A DNA stretch of 64,000 nucleotides from Janthinobacterium fluminis (GTDB taxonomy: Bacteria > Pseudomonadota > Gammaproteobacteria > Burkholderiales > Burkholderiaceae_D), in assembly GCF_028595325.1 (NCBI RefSeq), contig NZ_JAQQXR010000001.1, positions 930,001-994,000 on the forward strand, written 5' to 3'. Under the pieces are notes generated by a model. That model ran no database searches and was not told the DNA's origin. It saw only the letters and a program-made list of their open reading frames with translations. Both the position numbers and the translations under genes were made by a program. This document shows, piece after piece, positions 1 to 8,764 of the stretch; position 1 is the stretch's first letter; each line of letters starts with the position of its first letter.

Positions 1-1
1 G

Positions 2-1462
2 CCGAACGACGTGGTCAGCCACGGCTACCTGGAGTTTTCCAGCCCCACCATCGCCGAGGCGGTGGCGGCGAACCTGGCCGCCGGCGCCCGCCAGGTGGCG
101 GTGGTGCCGGGCGTGCTGCTGGCCGCCCGCCACGCCAAGAACGACATGCCGGCCGAAGTGCTGGCGTTGGCGCGCGACTATCCCGACATCGACTTCCACT
201 TCGGCGCGCCGCTGAACCTGCATCCGCAGCTGCTGCAACTGGCGCAGGAGCGCATCGTCGCGGCCGAGGCGGGCTCGGCCGCCACCGTGCGGCGCGGCGA
301 CACCTGCCTGGTGCTGGTGGGGCGCGGCACCACCGACCCGGACGCCAACGGCGAAGTGTCGAAAATGGCGCGCATGCTGGAGGAGGGCATGGGCTTCGGC
401 GCCGCCTACGTCTGCTATTCGGGCACCGCCACGCCGCTGGTCGCCGACGGCCTGCGCGCCGCCGCGCGCATGGGTTACGCGCGCCTGGTGGTGCTGCCGT
501 TCTTCCTGTTCGACGGCGTGCTGGTCAAGCGCATCTACGCGGCCGCCGACGAACTGGGCGAGCGCGAGCCGGGCATCGAGGTGCTGAAGGCCGGCTACCT
601 CGGCGTGCACCCGCACGTCGCCGACGTGATGATCGAGCGCGCGCGCGAGGCCGTGGCCGGACGCGCCGCGATGAACTGCTCGCTGTGCAAATACCGCGTG
701 CAGATCGTCGGCTTCGAGCAGCAGGTCGGCGAACCGCAGCGCGCCCACCACCTGGCCGTGCGCGGCCTGCTGGCCAACGAGGAGGCCGCCGACAAGGCGC
801 CCGCCGCCGGCTTCAGCGCCTACGAACCGCACCCGATCGAGGCCGAGAGCTTCCGCATCATCGCCGAAGGGCGCGACTGGAGCGCCTTCCCGGCGGCCCA
901 CCTGACGGTGCTGCAGCGGCTGGTGCACACCAGCGGCGACTTCGACGCCGTCAACGACATGTATTTTTCGCCCGGCGCCATCGAAAACGGCATACGCGCG
1001 CTGCTGCGCTGCAAACGCGTGCTGACCGATGTGACGATGGTGCAGACCGGCCTGAAACGGGCCTTGCTGGAGCAGCTGGGCATCGACACCTGGTGCGGCG
1101 TGCACGACCGCGAGACGCATCTGATGTCGGAACAGTACGGCATCACGCGCTCGGCGGCCGGCATCCGCCGCGGCTGGGAAAAATTCGGCAACGACGTGGT
1201 GGTGTCGATCGGCGACGCGCCGACCGCGATCGCCGAGGCGGTGCGTCTGATCCGCGACCACGGCTGGCGCCCGCAACTGGTGATCGGCCTGCCGGTCGGC
1301 TTCGTCGGCACGCGCGAAACCAAGGAGGAGCTGCGGCGCTGCCTGCAGGTGCCGCGCATCACCAACAGCGGAACGCGCGGCGGTTCGCCGTGGGCGGCCA
1401 GCGTGGTCAACGGCATGATGATCGACGCGCTGAACCAGCTCGCCGGGTATGAGCCTGGCTGA
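2..1462 (+). CDS. CbiX-CobH fusion: sirohydrochlorin cobaltochelatase plus precorrin-8X methylmutase (5' end cut off)
   Basis: Two corrin-ring enzymes in one chain. The first about 220 visible residues are a CbiX cobaltochelatase that inserts Co2+ into sirohydrochlorin: the frame is open to the left edge, and the visible start ([16 protein letters not shown], then [15 protein letters not shown]) corresponds to the middle of the first chelatase half, so roughly 40 residues lie outside the window. A linker with MNCSLCKYR, a cysteine pair seen in long CbiX proteins, leads into a CobH/CbiC domain (from about [10 protein letters not shown]) that moves the C11 methyl to C12 of precorrin-8; the catalytic His sits in VHTSGD. 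The stop overlaps cbiD by 14 bases, so translation is coupled. Domain identities are from family knowledge; the fusion is seen directly. Confidence 0.9.
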   Translation, partial: PNDVVSHGYLEFSSPTIAEAVAANLAAGARQVAVVPGVLLAARHAKNDMPAEVLALARDYPDIDFHFGAPLNLHPQLLQLAQERIVAAEAGSAATVRRGDTCLVLVGRGTTDPDANGEVSKMARMLEEGMGFGAAYVCYSGTATPLVADGLRAAARMGYARLVVLPFFLFDGVLVKRIYAAADELGEREPGIEVLKAGYLGVHPHVADVMIERAREAVAGRAAMNCSLCKYRVQIVGFEQQVGEPQRAHHLAVRGLLANEEAADKAPAAGFSAYEPHPIEAESFRIIAEGRDWSAFPAAHLTVLQRLVHTSGDFDAVNDMYFSPGAIENGIRALLRCKRVLTDVTMVQTGLKRALLEQLGIDTWCGVHDRETHLMSEQYGITRSAAGIRRGWEKFGNDVVVSIGDAPTAIAEAVRLIRDHGWRPQLVIGLPVGFVGTRETKEELRRCLQVPRITNSGTRGGSPWAASVVNGMMIDALNQLAGYEPG

Positions 1463-2597
1463 ACGCAGCGAGTACGATCTTGCAGTGCTGGCCCTCAACG
1501 GCCTGCGGCGCGGCCGCACGACGGGAAGTTGCGCGACGGCCGCCGTCAAGGCGGCGCTGAACCTGCTGCTGGCCGGCGAGCGCTGCGAACAGGTGAAGGT
1601 CAGCCTGCCGGACGGCGTGCATTATCTGCTGGTGCCGATCCAGAAGGTGGACTGGCTGGCGGCGGATGTGGTGCGGGCCGAGGTGCTGAAGGACGGCGGC
1701 GACGATCCGGACAACACCCACGGCGCGACGATTTTCGCCGAGGTGCGCCGCAACGACGCGCGCCAGTTGCGCTTTTTCGCCGGGCGCGGCGTCGGCACGG
1801 CGACCCGGCCGGGCCTGCGGGTGGCGGTCGGCGAGCCGGCCATCAACCCGGTGCCGCGGCAGATGATGCGCATGGCGGTGGCCGAGGTGCTCGACGAGGC
1901 GCTGGCGGAGCAGGCCGACGCCGGCTTCGACCTGAGCATAGGTTGCGAGGACGGCGAGGCCATCGCGCGCAAGACCTTCAACCCGCGCCTGGGCATCGTC
2001 GGCGGCATTTCGATCCTCGGCACTTCGGGCATCGTCGAACCGATGTCGATGGCGACCTGGATCGCCTCGATCGAAGTCTATGTGCGCGTCGCGCTGGGCG
2101 GCGGCGCGTCGAGCGTGGCCTACCTGCCCGGAAAAATCGGCCGCGAGTACGCCAGGGACGTGCTGGGCCTGCCGGAGCGCTGCAGCGTGCAGATCGCCAA
2201 CTTCCTCGGCGATTCGCTGGACTTCACGCAAAAGGCGCTGGAGGAGGAGGGCCGCACGCTGGACGTGCTGTGGTTGGCCGGACATCCGGGCAAGCTGGCG
2301 AAGGTGCTGGACGGCTGGTGGGACACGCATTCGGGCAAGAGCAAGATGGCGATGGCCGGCGTGGCGCGGGTGGCGGCTGAACTGGGCTACCCGGCGCCGC
2401 TGGTGCAAGAGATAGAAAACGCAAACACAGTGGAAGCGGCAATGGAAATACTAAAGAGTGAACCCGGTGCGCAGGCATTCTGGATGGAGATCGAGCGGCG
2501 CATCGGCGCGCTCGCGCACGCGCGCGTGCCGGCGGTGAAGCGGCTGGAGGTGCGCCTGTTCGACCTGGCCGGCAACAGCCTGGGGGCGGACGCATGA
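1449..2597 (+). CDS. cbiD: Cobalt-precorrin-5B C1-methyltransferase CbiD
   Basis: Methylates C1 of cobalt-precorrin-5B in the early-cobalt (anaerobic) branch of B12 synthesis. The 382-residue length is typical. The N-terminal signature [19 protein letters not shown] and the central [13 protein letters not shown] and [16 protein letters not shown] stretches are CbiD hallmarks. The ATG at 1449 lies inside the 3' end of cbiX-cobH, and the stop overlaps the next start by 4 bases (ATGA). CbiD together with CbiG and CbiX marks the anaerobic-type route even though cob-type names are used for some neighbours. Confidence 0.95.
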   Translation: MSLAERSEYDLAVLALNGLRRGRTTGSCATAAVKAALNLLLAGERCEQVKVSLPDGVHYLLVPIQKVDWLAADVVRAEVLKDGGDDPDNTHGATIFAEVRRNDARQLRFFAGRGVGTATRPGLRVAVGEPAINPVPRQMMRMAVAEVLDEALAEQADAGFDLSIGCEDGEAIARKTFNPRLGIVGGISILGTSGIVEPMSMATWIASIEVYVRVALGGGASSVAYLPGKIGREYARDVLGLPERCSVQIANFLGDSLDFTQKALEEEGRTLDVLWLAGHPGKLAKVLDGWWDTHSGKSKMAMAGVARVAAELGYPAPLVQEIENANTVEAAMEILKSEPGAQAFWMEIERRIGALAHARVPAVKRLEVRLFDLAGNSLGADA

Positions 2598-3325
2598 GCG
2601 CGCCACTGGGCACCCTGTGGGGCATCGGCGTCGGTCCCGGCCCGGCCGGCTACCTGCCGCTGGCGGCGCTGGAGGCGCTGCGCCGCGCCGACCTGATCTA
2701 CGCGCCGCGGGCGCGCAGCGCCGACACCTCGGTGGCGCTGCAGTGCCTGGCCGGCATCGACCTGGACCCGGCCAAGCTGCGCGAGATCGAATTCAATATG
2801 GACCCGGACCGCGCCGTGCTGAGCGAGCACTACGCGCAGCTGGCCGACGCCATCGCCGTGGAATTGCGCGCCGGCCGCAACGTCGCCTACCTGACCATCG
2901 GCGACTCGCTGACCTATTCGACCTACGGCTACGTGCTGGCGGGCCTGCGCGAGCGCCTGCCCGAGGCGACGCTGCACACCTTCCCCGGCGTCACCAGCTA
3001 CGCCTCGGCGGCGGCGGCGCTCAGCTGGCCGCTGGGCGAGGGCAAGGAGCGCGTGCTGATTTTGCCGTGCCCGGAAACGCCGCAGGAACTGCGGCGCGAT
3101 ATCGAAACCCACGACATCGTCGTGCTGATGAAGGTCGGCGCGCGCCTGGGCTGGGTGCTCGACCTGCTGCGCGAGATGGGCATCGCCCAGCACTGCGCGT
3201 TCGCGCGGCGCATCGGCCTGCCCGGCGAAATGCTGGCCAGCGGCGTCGGCGACCTGGTCGCCGGCGAGGCGATGGGCTACCTGGCCACCTTGCTGGTGCG
3301 CCGCAATCCACGAGAAGAAAGATAA
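2594..3325 (+). CDS. cbiL: Precorrin-2 C20-methyltransferase CbiL/CobI
   Basis: SAM-dependent tetrapyrrole methylase that adds the C20 methyl to (cobalt-)precorrin-2. The 243-residue protein has the class III methylase features: GIGVGPGPAGYLPL near the N-terminus, YLTIGDSLTYSTYGYV for the SAM pocket, and FPGVTSYASAAA. Start and previous stop share ATGA. Whether it uses the metallated or free substrate cannot be read from sequence; the CbiX/CbiD/CbiG context argues for cobalt-precorrin-2. Confidence 0.93.
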   Translation: MSAPLGTLWGIGVGPGPAGYLPLAALEALRRADLIYAPRARSADTSVALQCLAGIDLDPAKLREIEFNMDPDRAVLSEHYAQLADAIAVELRAGRNVAYLTIGDSLTYSTYGYVLAGLRERLPEATLHTFPGVTSYASAAAALSWPLGEGKERVLILPCPETPQELRRDIETHDIVVLMKVGARLGWVLDLLREMGIAQHCAFARRIGLPGEMLASGVGDLVAGEAMGYLATLLVRRNPREER

Positions 3326-3327
3326 CT

Positions 3328-4134
3328 ATGAAGGTGTATTTCATTGGCGCCGGCCCCGGCGCGGCCGACCTGATCACGCTGCGCGGCGCGCGGCTGCTGG
3401 GCAGCGTCGACATGGTGCTGTACGCCGGTTCGCTGGTGCCGACCGACATGCTGCAGCACTGCCGCCCGGACGCGGAACTGATCGACACCGCCCAGCTCGA
3501 CCTGGAGCAGCAGCAGGCTTGCTACCTGCGCGCGCAGGCGGCCGGCAAGGATGTGGCGCGGCTGCACTCGGGCGACCCGGCCATCTACGGCGCCACCGCC
3601 GAGCAGATGCGCCGCCTCGACGCCCTCGGCATCGGCTATGAAATCGTTCCGGGCGTGTCCTCGTTCACGGCGGCGGCGGCGGCGATCCAGTCCGAGCTGA
3701 CCAAGCCGGAGGTGTCGCAGAGCGTGATTCTGACGCGCGTCTCCGGGCGCGCCTCGGCGGTGCCGGAGCTGGAGTCGATCGCCCGGCTGGCCGAACACCG
3801 CGCCACGATGTGCATCTTCCTGTCCGGCCCGCACCTGAAGAAAATCGTCGCCGACCTGTCGCTGCACTATCCGCAGGAGACGCCGGTGAACCTGGTCTAC
3901 CGCGCCAGCTGGCCGGAGCAGAAAATCTACCAGGGCACGCTCGGCACGGTGCTGCAGGACACCAAGCGCGGCGCCTGGAATTTGACGACGATGATGCTGG
4001 TCGGCGCCGCGCTGGACAAGAGCGTCGCGGCCGAGTCCAGCCTGTACTCGAAGGACTTCACCCACCTGTTCCGGGTGGTGAAGAAGGACAAGAGCAAAGC
4101 CAAGGCCAAGGCCGCCGGCGGGGACGCCGCGTGA
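3328..4134 (+). CDS. cbiF: Precorrin-4 C11-methyltransferase CbiF/CobM
   Basis: SAM-dependent methylase acting on C11 of (cobalt-)precorrin-4. Begins MKVYFIGAGPGAADL; LHSGDPAIYGA and VPGVSSFTAAAAA are the family motifs. The frame is open far upstream, but the ATG at 3328 is preceded by GAGAAGAAAG and gives the normal 268-residue length. The C-terminus ends in a lysine/alanine-rich tail (KKDKSKAKAKAAGG) that is probably disordered. Two bases separate it from cbiL and its stop overlaps the GTG of cbiG. Confidence 0.94.
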   Translation: MKVYFIGAGPGAADLITLRGARLLGSVDMVLYAGSLVPTDMLQHCRPDAELIDTAQLDLEQQQACYLRAQAAGKDVARLHSGDPAIYGATAEQMRRLDALGIGYEIVPGVSSFTAAAAAIQSELTKPEVSQSVILTRVSGRASAVPELESIARLAEHRATMCIFLSGPHLKKIVADLSLHYPQETPVNLVYRASWPEQKIYQGTLGTVLQDTKRGAWNLTTMMLVGAALDKSVAAESSLYSKDFTHLFRVVKKDKSKAKAKAAGGDAA

Positions 4135-4889
4135 GCGAAGCCCCGCTCGGGATCTGGCTGGTGCGGGCCGAAGGCGAGGAACTCGCCGCCAGCCTGCAGG
4201 CGCGGCTGGGCGGCGAGATTCACCGCCCCTGGTTGAATCCCGGCGCGGCGCAGAAGGCGCAGTTCGCCGCCGCCTACCGCCGCCACGCCCAATGGGTGAT
4301 GGTGGCGGCCAGCGGCATCGCCGTGCGCTTCCTCGACGGCCTGGCGCAGGACAAGCATAGCGACCCCGCCGTCGTCGTGCTGGACGAGGCGGGCCGTTTC
4401 GCCGTCTCGCTGCTGGCCGGCCACGAGGGCGGCGGCAACGAGCTGGCCTACCGCGTGGCCGCCGTGGTCGGCGCCGTGCCGGTGGTGACCACGGCGACCG
4501 AGGCGCTGAAGCCGCTGGTGCTCGGCGTCGGCTGCCGCAAGGGCGTGCCGGCCGGGCGCATCGAGGCGGCGGTGCTGCACGCGCTGGGCCGGCGCCGCAT
4601 CGACGAGGTGCGCGAGGTGGCCACCGTCGACCTGAAGGCGAACGAGCCCGGTTTGCTGGAATTTTGCCGCAGCCACGGCCTGCCGCTGCGGGTGTTCGCG
4701 CGCGCCACGCTGGCGGCGCGGCCCTGGGTCGGCAAGCCCTCGGACTGGGTGATGCAGAATGTGGGATTGAACGGCGTGTGCGAGCCGTGCGCCCTGGTGG
4801 CCTGCCCGCGCGGCACGCTGCTGGTGCCGAAAACAAGTCTGGACGGCGTCGCCGTCGCAGTGGTTCAAGATAAATGGATGGAAATATGA
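4131..4889 (+). CDS. cbiG: Cobalt-precorrin-5A hydrolase CbiG, short form
   Basis: Opens the delta-lactone of cobalt-precorrin-5A with loss of the C20 fragment as acetaldehyde. GTG start at 4131 overlaps the cbiF stop (GTGA). The N-terminal part carries VAASGIAVRFLDGL and the GHEGGGNELA signature; the C-terminal part (LGVGCRKGVPAGRIEAAV through LLVPKTSLDGVAVAV) is the CobE/CbiG-C domain. At 252 residues it is clearly shorter than the roughly 350-residue classic CbiG: the central domain is essentially absent. Stop overlaps the next ATG (ATGA). Confidence 0.9.
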   Translation: MSEAPLGIWLVRAEGEELAASLQARLGGEIHRPWLNPGAAQKAQFAAAYRRHAQWVMVAASGIAVRFLDGLAQDKHSDPAVVVLDEAGRFAVSLLAGHEGGGNELAYRVAAVVGAVPVVTTATEALKPLVLGVGCRKGVPAGRIEAAVLHALGRRRIDEVREVATVDLKANEPGLLEFCRSHGLPLRVFARATLAARPWVGKPSDWVMQNVGLNGVCEPCALVACPRGTLLVPKTSLDGVAVAVVQDKWMEI

Positions 4890-6445
4890 GTGGTGTACTG
4901 AATTTGGTGTCGGTCGGGCCGGGCTTCGAGGATCTGATCGTGCCGCGCGCCGTCGCGGCGCTGCGGGACAGCGACGTGATCGTCTCCTACGAACTGTATC
5001 TGCGCTGGATCGCGCCGCACATCGAGGGCAAGGAGATCCACACGCCGCCGCTGACGCAGGAGCGCGAGCGCGCCATGCTGGCGATCGAGAAGGCCCGCGC
5101 CGGCGCCAAGGTGGCGCTGATTTCCAGCGGCGACATCGGCATCTACGCGATGGCCGCGCTGGCCTACGAGGAAATGCTGGAGGACGACAGCTATGCGGTG
5201 AACCTGGTGCCGGGCGTGACCTCGGCGAACGCCTGCGCCTCGCTGCTCGGTTCGCCGTTGTCGCACGATTTCGCCACGCTCAGCCTGTCCGATCTGCTGT
5301 GCCCGTGGGATTGGATCGAGCACCGCGCCCGCCACATCGCCCAGGCCGACCTGGCCTGCGTCATGTACAACGTGCAGAGCGCCGGGCGGCAGCAGGGCGT
5401 CTACCGCGTGCTGCAGCTGATGCTCGAATCGAAGGCCCCGCATACGCTGTGCGGCGTGGTCAAGAACGCCTACCGTCCGGGCCAGCAGGTCAGCATCCAC
5501 CGCCTCGACGAATTGCCGTCGCTGCAGTTCGACATGCTCACCACCATCGTCGTCGGCAACCGCTTCACCAAGCGCAAGCGCGGCCAGATCTTCACGCCGC
5601 GCGGCTATAACGACTGGGCCACGCCGGAAGGCGCGCTGCTGGCGGCGCCGGCGCGCGACGCCTTGCCGGGCGACGCCGTGTGGGTCTTCTCCGGCACCAG
5701 CGACGGCAACGCCCTGGCGGCGCAACTGGCGGCGCGGCAGGGCAGCCCGGTGGTGGTCTCGGCCGCCACCGGCTACGGCGGCGAGGTGGCGCTGAAGGAC
5801 TGTCCCGGCGCCACCGTCTGGGCCGGCCGCCAGGGCATCGAGGCGCGCCGCCAGGCGCTGACGCAAAGCCGCGCCCGCGTGCTGGTCGACGCCACCCATC
5901 CATACGCGACCAGCATGTCCGAGCAACTGCTTGGACTGGCGCTGGAGCTGGGCATTCCCTACCTGCGCTACGAGCGCGCCAGCGAATTCGCGCCGCAGGA
6001 CGGCGAGCTGTGCGACTCCGCCCGGCAGGCGGGCGAGCGCGCCATCGCGCTGGGCCAGCGCATTTTCCTGGCGACGGGATCGAAAGACCTGGCCACCTTC
6101 CTGACCCTGCCGGGCGCCGCCGAGAAGCAGTGGTTCGTGCGCCTGACGGCCGAGCCGGAGTTCATCCAGCGCGCCATCGCGCTGGGCGTGCCGCGCGACC
6201 GCATCTGCGCGATGCAGGGGCCGTTTTCCACGGCCTTCAACACGGCGCTGTGGCAGGACTGGCAGATCGACTGCGTGGTGAGCAAGGATTCCGGCGACGC
6301 CGGCGGCTACCGCGCCAAGGCGCAGGCGGCGCGGGCGCTGGACATTCCGCTGCTGGTGGTGGCGCGGCCGCAACTGGCGTACCCGCATCTGGCGACCAGC
6401 TACGACGCCGTGGTCGGGCAACTGCAAGCCTGGAACATCGCATGA
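4886..6445 (+). CDS. cobJ: CobJ-CobK fusion: precorrin-3B C17-methyltransferase plus precorrin-6A reductase
   Basis: Residues about 1-245 are a CbiH/CobJ methylase that contracts the ring and methylates C17 (VSVGPGFEDLIVPRA, SSGDIGIYAMAALAYE, VPGVTSANACASLLGSPLSHDF). Residues about 260-519 are a CbiJ/CobK-type NAD(P)H-dependent reductase of precorrin-6A (VFSGTSDGNALAAQLA, VDATHPYATSMSEQLL, and a C-terminal SKDSGDAGGYRAKA). The ATG at 4886 forms ATGA with the cbiG stop and is preferred over the in-frame ATG at 4874. Fusion of these two steps is seen in some other bacteria; it removes one intermediate hand-off. The stop overlaps the next gene by 4 bases. Confidence 0.92.
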   Translation: MSGVLNLVSVGPGFEDLIVPRAVAALRDSDVIVSYELYLRWIAPHIEGKEIHTPPLTQERERAMLAIEKARAGAKVALISSGDIGIYAMAALAYEEMLEDDSYAVNLVPGVTSANACASLLGSPLSHDFATLSLSDLLCPWDWIEHRARHIAQADLACVMYNVQSAGRQQGVYRVLQLMLESKAPHTLCGVVKNAYRPGQQVSIHRLDELPSLQFDMLTTIVVGNRFTKRKRGQIFTPRGYNDWATPEGALLAAPARDALPGDAVWVFSGTSDGNALAAQLAARQGSPVVVSAATGYGGEVALKDCPGATVWAGRQGIEARRQALTQSRARVLVDATHPYATSMSEQLLGLALELGIPYLRYERASEFAPQDGELCDSARQAGERAIALGQRIFLATGSKDLATFLTLPGAAEKQWFVRLTAEPEFIQRAIALGVPRDRICAMQGPFSTAFNTALWQDWQIDCVVSKDSGDAGGYRAKAQAARALDIPLLVVARPQLAYPHLATSYDAVVGQLQAWNIA

Positions 6446-7545
6446 AGCAGCCGATACCGGTGACCATCGTCACGGGCTTCCTCGGCTCGGGCAAAACCAC
6501 CTTGCTGCGCAGCCTGATCCAGCGCCGCCAGACGCGCCGGCTGGCCTTGCTGATCAACGAGTTCGGCGAAATTTCCATCGACGGTGCGCTGATACGCGAC
6601 GCGGCCGGCGGCGACGGGCAGGTGCATATCCACGATTTCCCGTATGGCCTGATCGCCTACGGCGACGACGAGCAGTTTGTGCCGACAATGCGCGCCATCG
6701 CCGCGCGCCGCGCCAACGTCGACCACGTGCTGATCGAAACGTCGGGCCTGGCGTTGCCGACGGCGGTGATGGAACTGCTGCAAAGCCCCGGGCTGTGCGA
6801 TGACTTCATCCTCGACGCGACGCTGGCCGTGGTCGACACGCCGCTGCTGCTGTCGGACCAGTTCGAGCATGGCGCCGGAGTCAATCCGGCCGCGGCGATG
6901 TTCGAGCAGCAGCTGGAATTCGCCGACGTCGTGGTGCTGAACAAGATCGACGGCCTCGACGAAGACGCGCTGCTGCTGGCCGAAACGCGGGTGCGGCTGC
7001 GCGCGCCGAACGTGCGCTTCCTGGAGCTGGCGCACCAGGCCCAGCTCGACATCCGTTTGGCGCTGGGCCTGCGCCTGCACCAGCCGACCCGCACCGAGCA
7101 CGGCCACAGCTACACGCCGCTGCCGGCGATGCCGGGGCCGCAAACGGGCGTGCTGGCCGAGCAAAGCCGCCTGAACGGCCACGCCCACTCGGGTCTGGGC
7201 GCGCACAGCCACGGCCTGGCGACGCACAAGCACTTCCACGAGCAAGACCCCGGCTGGCTGTCCTTCGTGCTGCGCAGCGAGGCGGCGCAGCAGGCCGAGA
7301 CCTTGAAGGCGGCCGTGCTGGAGGCGAGCCGGGTCGAGCCCATCCTGCGCAGCAAAGGTTTCATCCGCACCGAGGAATCGCCGCGCGCCATCCTGGTGCA
7401 GGGCGTGCGCTCGCGCGTGAATCTCAGCGTCGACGCCGTCAAGCCGGCGGCGAAGCGTTCGGAACTGGTCTTCATCGGCTACCACACCAGCCGCAGCAAG
7501 GTGGCGGCGCTGCTGACCGAGATGACTGGCACGACGTGGCGCTAA
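6442..7545 (+). CDS. CobW-type GTPase (COG0523) without the CXCC motif
   Basis: P-loop GTPase of the CobW metallochaperone family, probably handling cobalt for the operon. Walker A is GFLGSGKTT near residue 10, then NEFGEISIDGAL, IETSGLALP and the guanine-specificity motif NKID. The place where CobW proteins carry GCxCC reads PYGLIAYGDDEQF, so all three cysteines are missing. A His-rich stretch (EHGHSYT, NGHAHSGLGAHSHGLATHKHFHEQ, about residues 215-270) may take over metal binding; the CobW C-terminal domain follows (RSKGFI, LVFIG). 367 residues; ATGA overlap with cobJ-cobK. The metal-handling role is inferred from family and position. Confidence 0.85.
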   Translation: MKQPIPVTIVTGFLGSGKTTLLRSLIQRRQTRRLALLINEFGEISIDGALIRDAAGGDGQVHIHDFPYGLIAYGDDEQFVPTMRAIAARRANVDHVLIETSGLALPTAVMELLQSPGLCDDFILDATLAVVDTPLLLSDQFEHGAGVNPAAAMFEQQLEFADVVVLNKIDGLDEDALLLAETRVRLRAPNVRFLELAHQAQLDIRLALGLRLHQPTRTEHGHSYTPLPAMPGPQTGVLAEQSRLNGHAHSGLGAHSHGLATHKHFHEQDPGWLSFVLRSEAAQQAETLKAAVLEASRVEPILRSKGFIRTEESPRAILVQGVRSRVNLSVDAVKPAAKRSELVFIGYHTSRSKVAALLTEMTGTTWR

Positions 7546-7592
7546 GCGGCCAAACGCCACCCCCTATATTGTTTACTTTTCAGGAGAATCAC

Positions 7593-8165
7593 ATGCAATC
7601 GAAGCACTTCCGTTACCTGGCCCTGGCATCGCTGGCAATTTCCGGCGCGGCCAACGCCCATCCCGGCCATTCGCACGGTGCGATGGCCGGCCTGATGCAC
7701 CCCTTCATGGGCCTCGACCACCTGCTGGCCATGCTGGCCGTGGGCGTGTGGGCGGCGCAACTGGGCGGCAAGGCGAAGTGGCTGCTGCCGCTGAGTTTCG
7801 TCGCCGTGCTGGTGGCCGGCGCCGGCCTGGCGATGAGCGGCACGGTCTTGCCGATGGTTGAGGGCGGCATCGCCACCTCGGTGCTGCTGCTCGGCATGCT
7901 GATCGCGCTGGCGGTGCAGATGCCGGCGGCGGCGGGCGCGGCGATGGTTGGCGTGTTCGCCTTGTTCCACGGTTACGCCCACGGTGTGGAAATGCCGCAC
8001 CTGAGCACGCCGTGGCAGTACGGTTTCGGCTTTGTCGTCGCCAGCGCGCTGCTGCACGGCGCCGGCGTCGTTCTCGGCAACAGCCTGCAACGCCAGGTGC
8101 TGTGGTTGCGCGCCAGCGGCGCGTTGATCGCACTGAGCGGCATCTGGATGAGCGCCACGGTGTAA
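7593..8165 (+). CDS. hupE: HupE/UreJ-type nickel/cobalt permease
   Basis: Inner-membrane secondary transporter, most likely for Co2+ given the corrin operon it ends. Signal peptide-like start (SKHFRYLALASLAISGAANA) followed by the family motif HPGHSHGAMAGLMHPFMGLDHLLAMLAVG and a second FHGYAHGVEMP; five or six hydrophobic segments. The ATG at 7593 follows AGGAGA at 7582-7587 and is chosen over an upstream in-frame codon because the signal peptide then begins correctly. 47 bases separate it from cobW, and a terminator follows within 20 bases. Confidence 0.9.
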   Translation: MQSKHFRYLALASLAISGAANAHPGHSHGAMAGLMHPFMGLDHLLAMLAVGVWAAQLGGKAKWLLPLSFVAVLVAGAGLAMSGTVLPMVEGGIATSVLLLGMLIALAVQMPAAAGAAMVGVFALFHGYAHGVEMPHLSTPWQYGFGFVVASALLHGAGVVLGNSLQRQVLWLRASGALIALSGIWMSATV

Positions 8166-8183
8166 AAACCGAAGCTGCGGACA

Positions 8184-8210
8184 GAAAAAAAGCCCCGAGG
8201 GGCTTTTTTT
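8184..8210. terminator. Bidirectional rho-independent terminator between hupE and graspetide precursor 1
   Basis: An A-tract, GCCCC, GA loop, GGGGC and T-tract form a stem that reads as a terminator on both strands. It ends the + strand cobalamin operon and the - strand precursor operon that converge here. Confidence 0.9.
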
Positions 8211-8266
8211 ATTGCAACGCGATGCGATGGTGTTTAGACCAGCACCGCCGCGGGCGCAGTCTGCTA

Positions 8267-8431
8267 TCAGTATTCCGGTGGCGGCAGCGGTGGGTTGCCG
8301 CTTTCACCGAGGGCCTGGGTGTAGTGAATGCCGCCTTCTTCGCCGATGGCTTGGGTGCTCGACGGCGGTTCGACTGCAACGCCGCCGCTAACTTGTTTGA
8401 TTTCTTCTACGTTCAGTGAAAATGGATGCAT
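8267..8431 (-). CDS. Graspetide precursor peptide 1 (two core modules)
   Basis: 54-residue RiPP precursor. Leader MHPFSLNVEEIKQVSGG ends in Gly-Gly and is shared by all five precursors. Core: module STQAIGEE (both Thr/Ser-Glu pairs present) and module YTQALGES (position 1 is Tyr and position 8 is Ser, so only the inner pair remains), then a proline-rich tail NPPLPPPEY. The ATG at 8431 has AAAGGAAAG 6 bases upstream. Last gene of the P3-P2-P1 series, 126 bases after precursor 2 with two hairpins between. Predicted substrate of the ATP-grasp ligases at 9269 and 10910 and of the C39 transporter at 13888; this is inference. Confidence 0.88.
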   Translation of the reverse strand: MHPFSLNVEEIKQVSGGVAVEPPSSTQAIGEEGGIHYTQALGESGNPPLPPPEY

Positions 8432-8473
8432 GGTTGCTTTCCTTTTAAAAGTGCTACCGATGATACGAGGAAA

Positions 8474-8540
8474 CATCGCCGGCCGCTCAGTTAGCCGACG
8501 ATGGGCTGCTGAAGGCGGTGCCAGGCACGCTGGCACCGCC
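8474..8540 (-). other. Two intercistronic hairpins between precursors 2 and 1
   Basis: Hairpin at 8474-8503 has arms CATCGCCGGC and GCCGACGATG with one mismatch; hairpin at 8514-8540 has perfect 10-bp arms (GGCGGTGCCA and TGGCACCGCC) around a 7-base loop. The first has the same CATCG...CGATG outer stem as the hairpins at 10244 and 11885. There is no T-tract, so an RNA-processing or stability role is more likely than termination. Confidence 0.7.
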
Positions 8541-8557
8541 GCAGGCTCGGAGCGCGA

Positions 8558-8719
8558 TTAAACTTGCGATGGCAGCGGTGGGTTGCCGCTTTCGCCAAGG
8601 GCCTGGGTGTAGTAAATGCCGCCTTCTTCGCCGATGGCTTGGGTGCTCCACGGCGGTTCGACTGCAATGCCGCCGCTAACTTGTTTGATTTCTTCTACGT
8701 TCAGTGAAAATGGATGCAT
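8558..8719 (-). CDS. Graspetide precursor peptide 2 (two core modules; very short ORF)
   Basis: 53-residue precursor, easily missed because of its length. Reading the - strand from the ATG at 8719: leader MHPFSLNVEEIKQVSGG, then IAVEPPW, module STQAIGEE, module YTQALGES (inner pair only) and tail NPPLPSQV before TAA. AAAAGGAAA lies just upstream of the ATG. It is close to precursor 1 over the leader and modules and differs mainly at the C-terminus, so the two look like a recent tandem duplicate. 45 bases separate it from precursor 3. Confidence 0.88.
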   Translation of the reverse strand: MHPFSLNVEEIKQVSGGIAVEPPWSTQAIGEEGGIYYTQALGESGNPPLPSQV

Positions 8720-8764
8720 GATTATTTCCTTTTAAAAAGACATCAATGAAAGTTGGCGTTACGC

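Noticed and set aside
2594-2600. Gene overlaps of 4 bases taken as possible frameshifts
   Set aside because: ATGA/GTGA overlaps recur through the cobalamin operon and reflect translational coupling; each protein is full length for its family.
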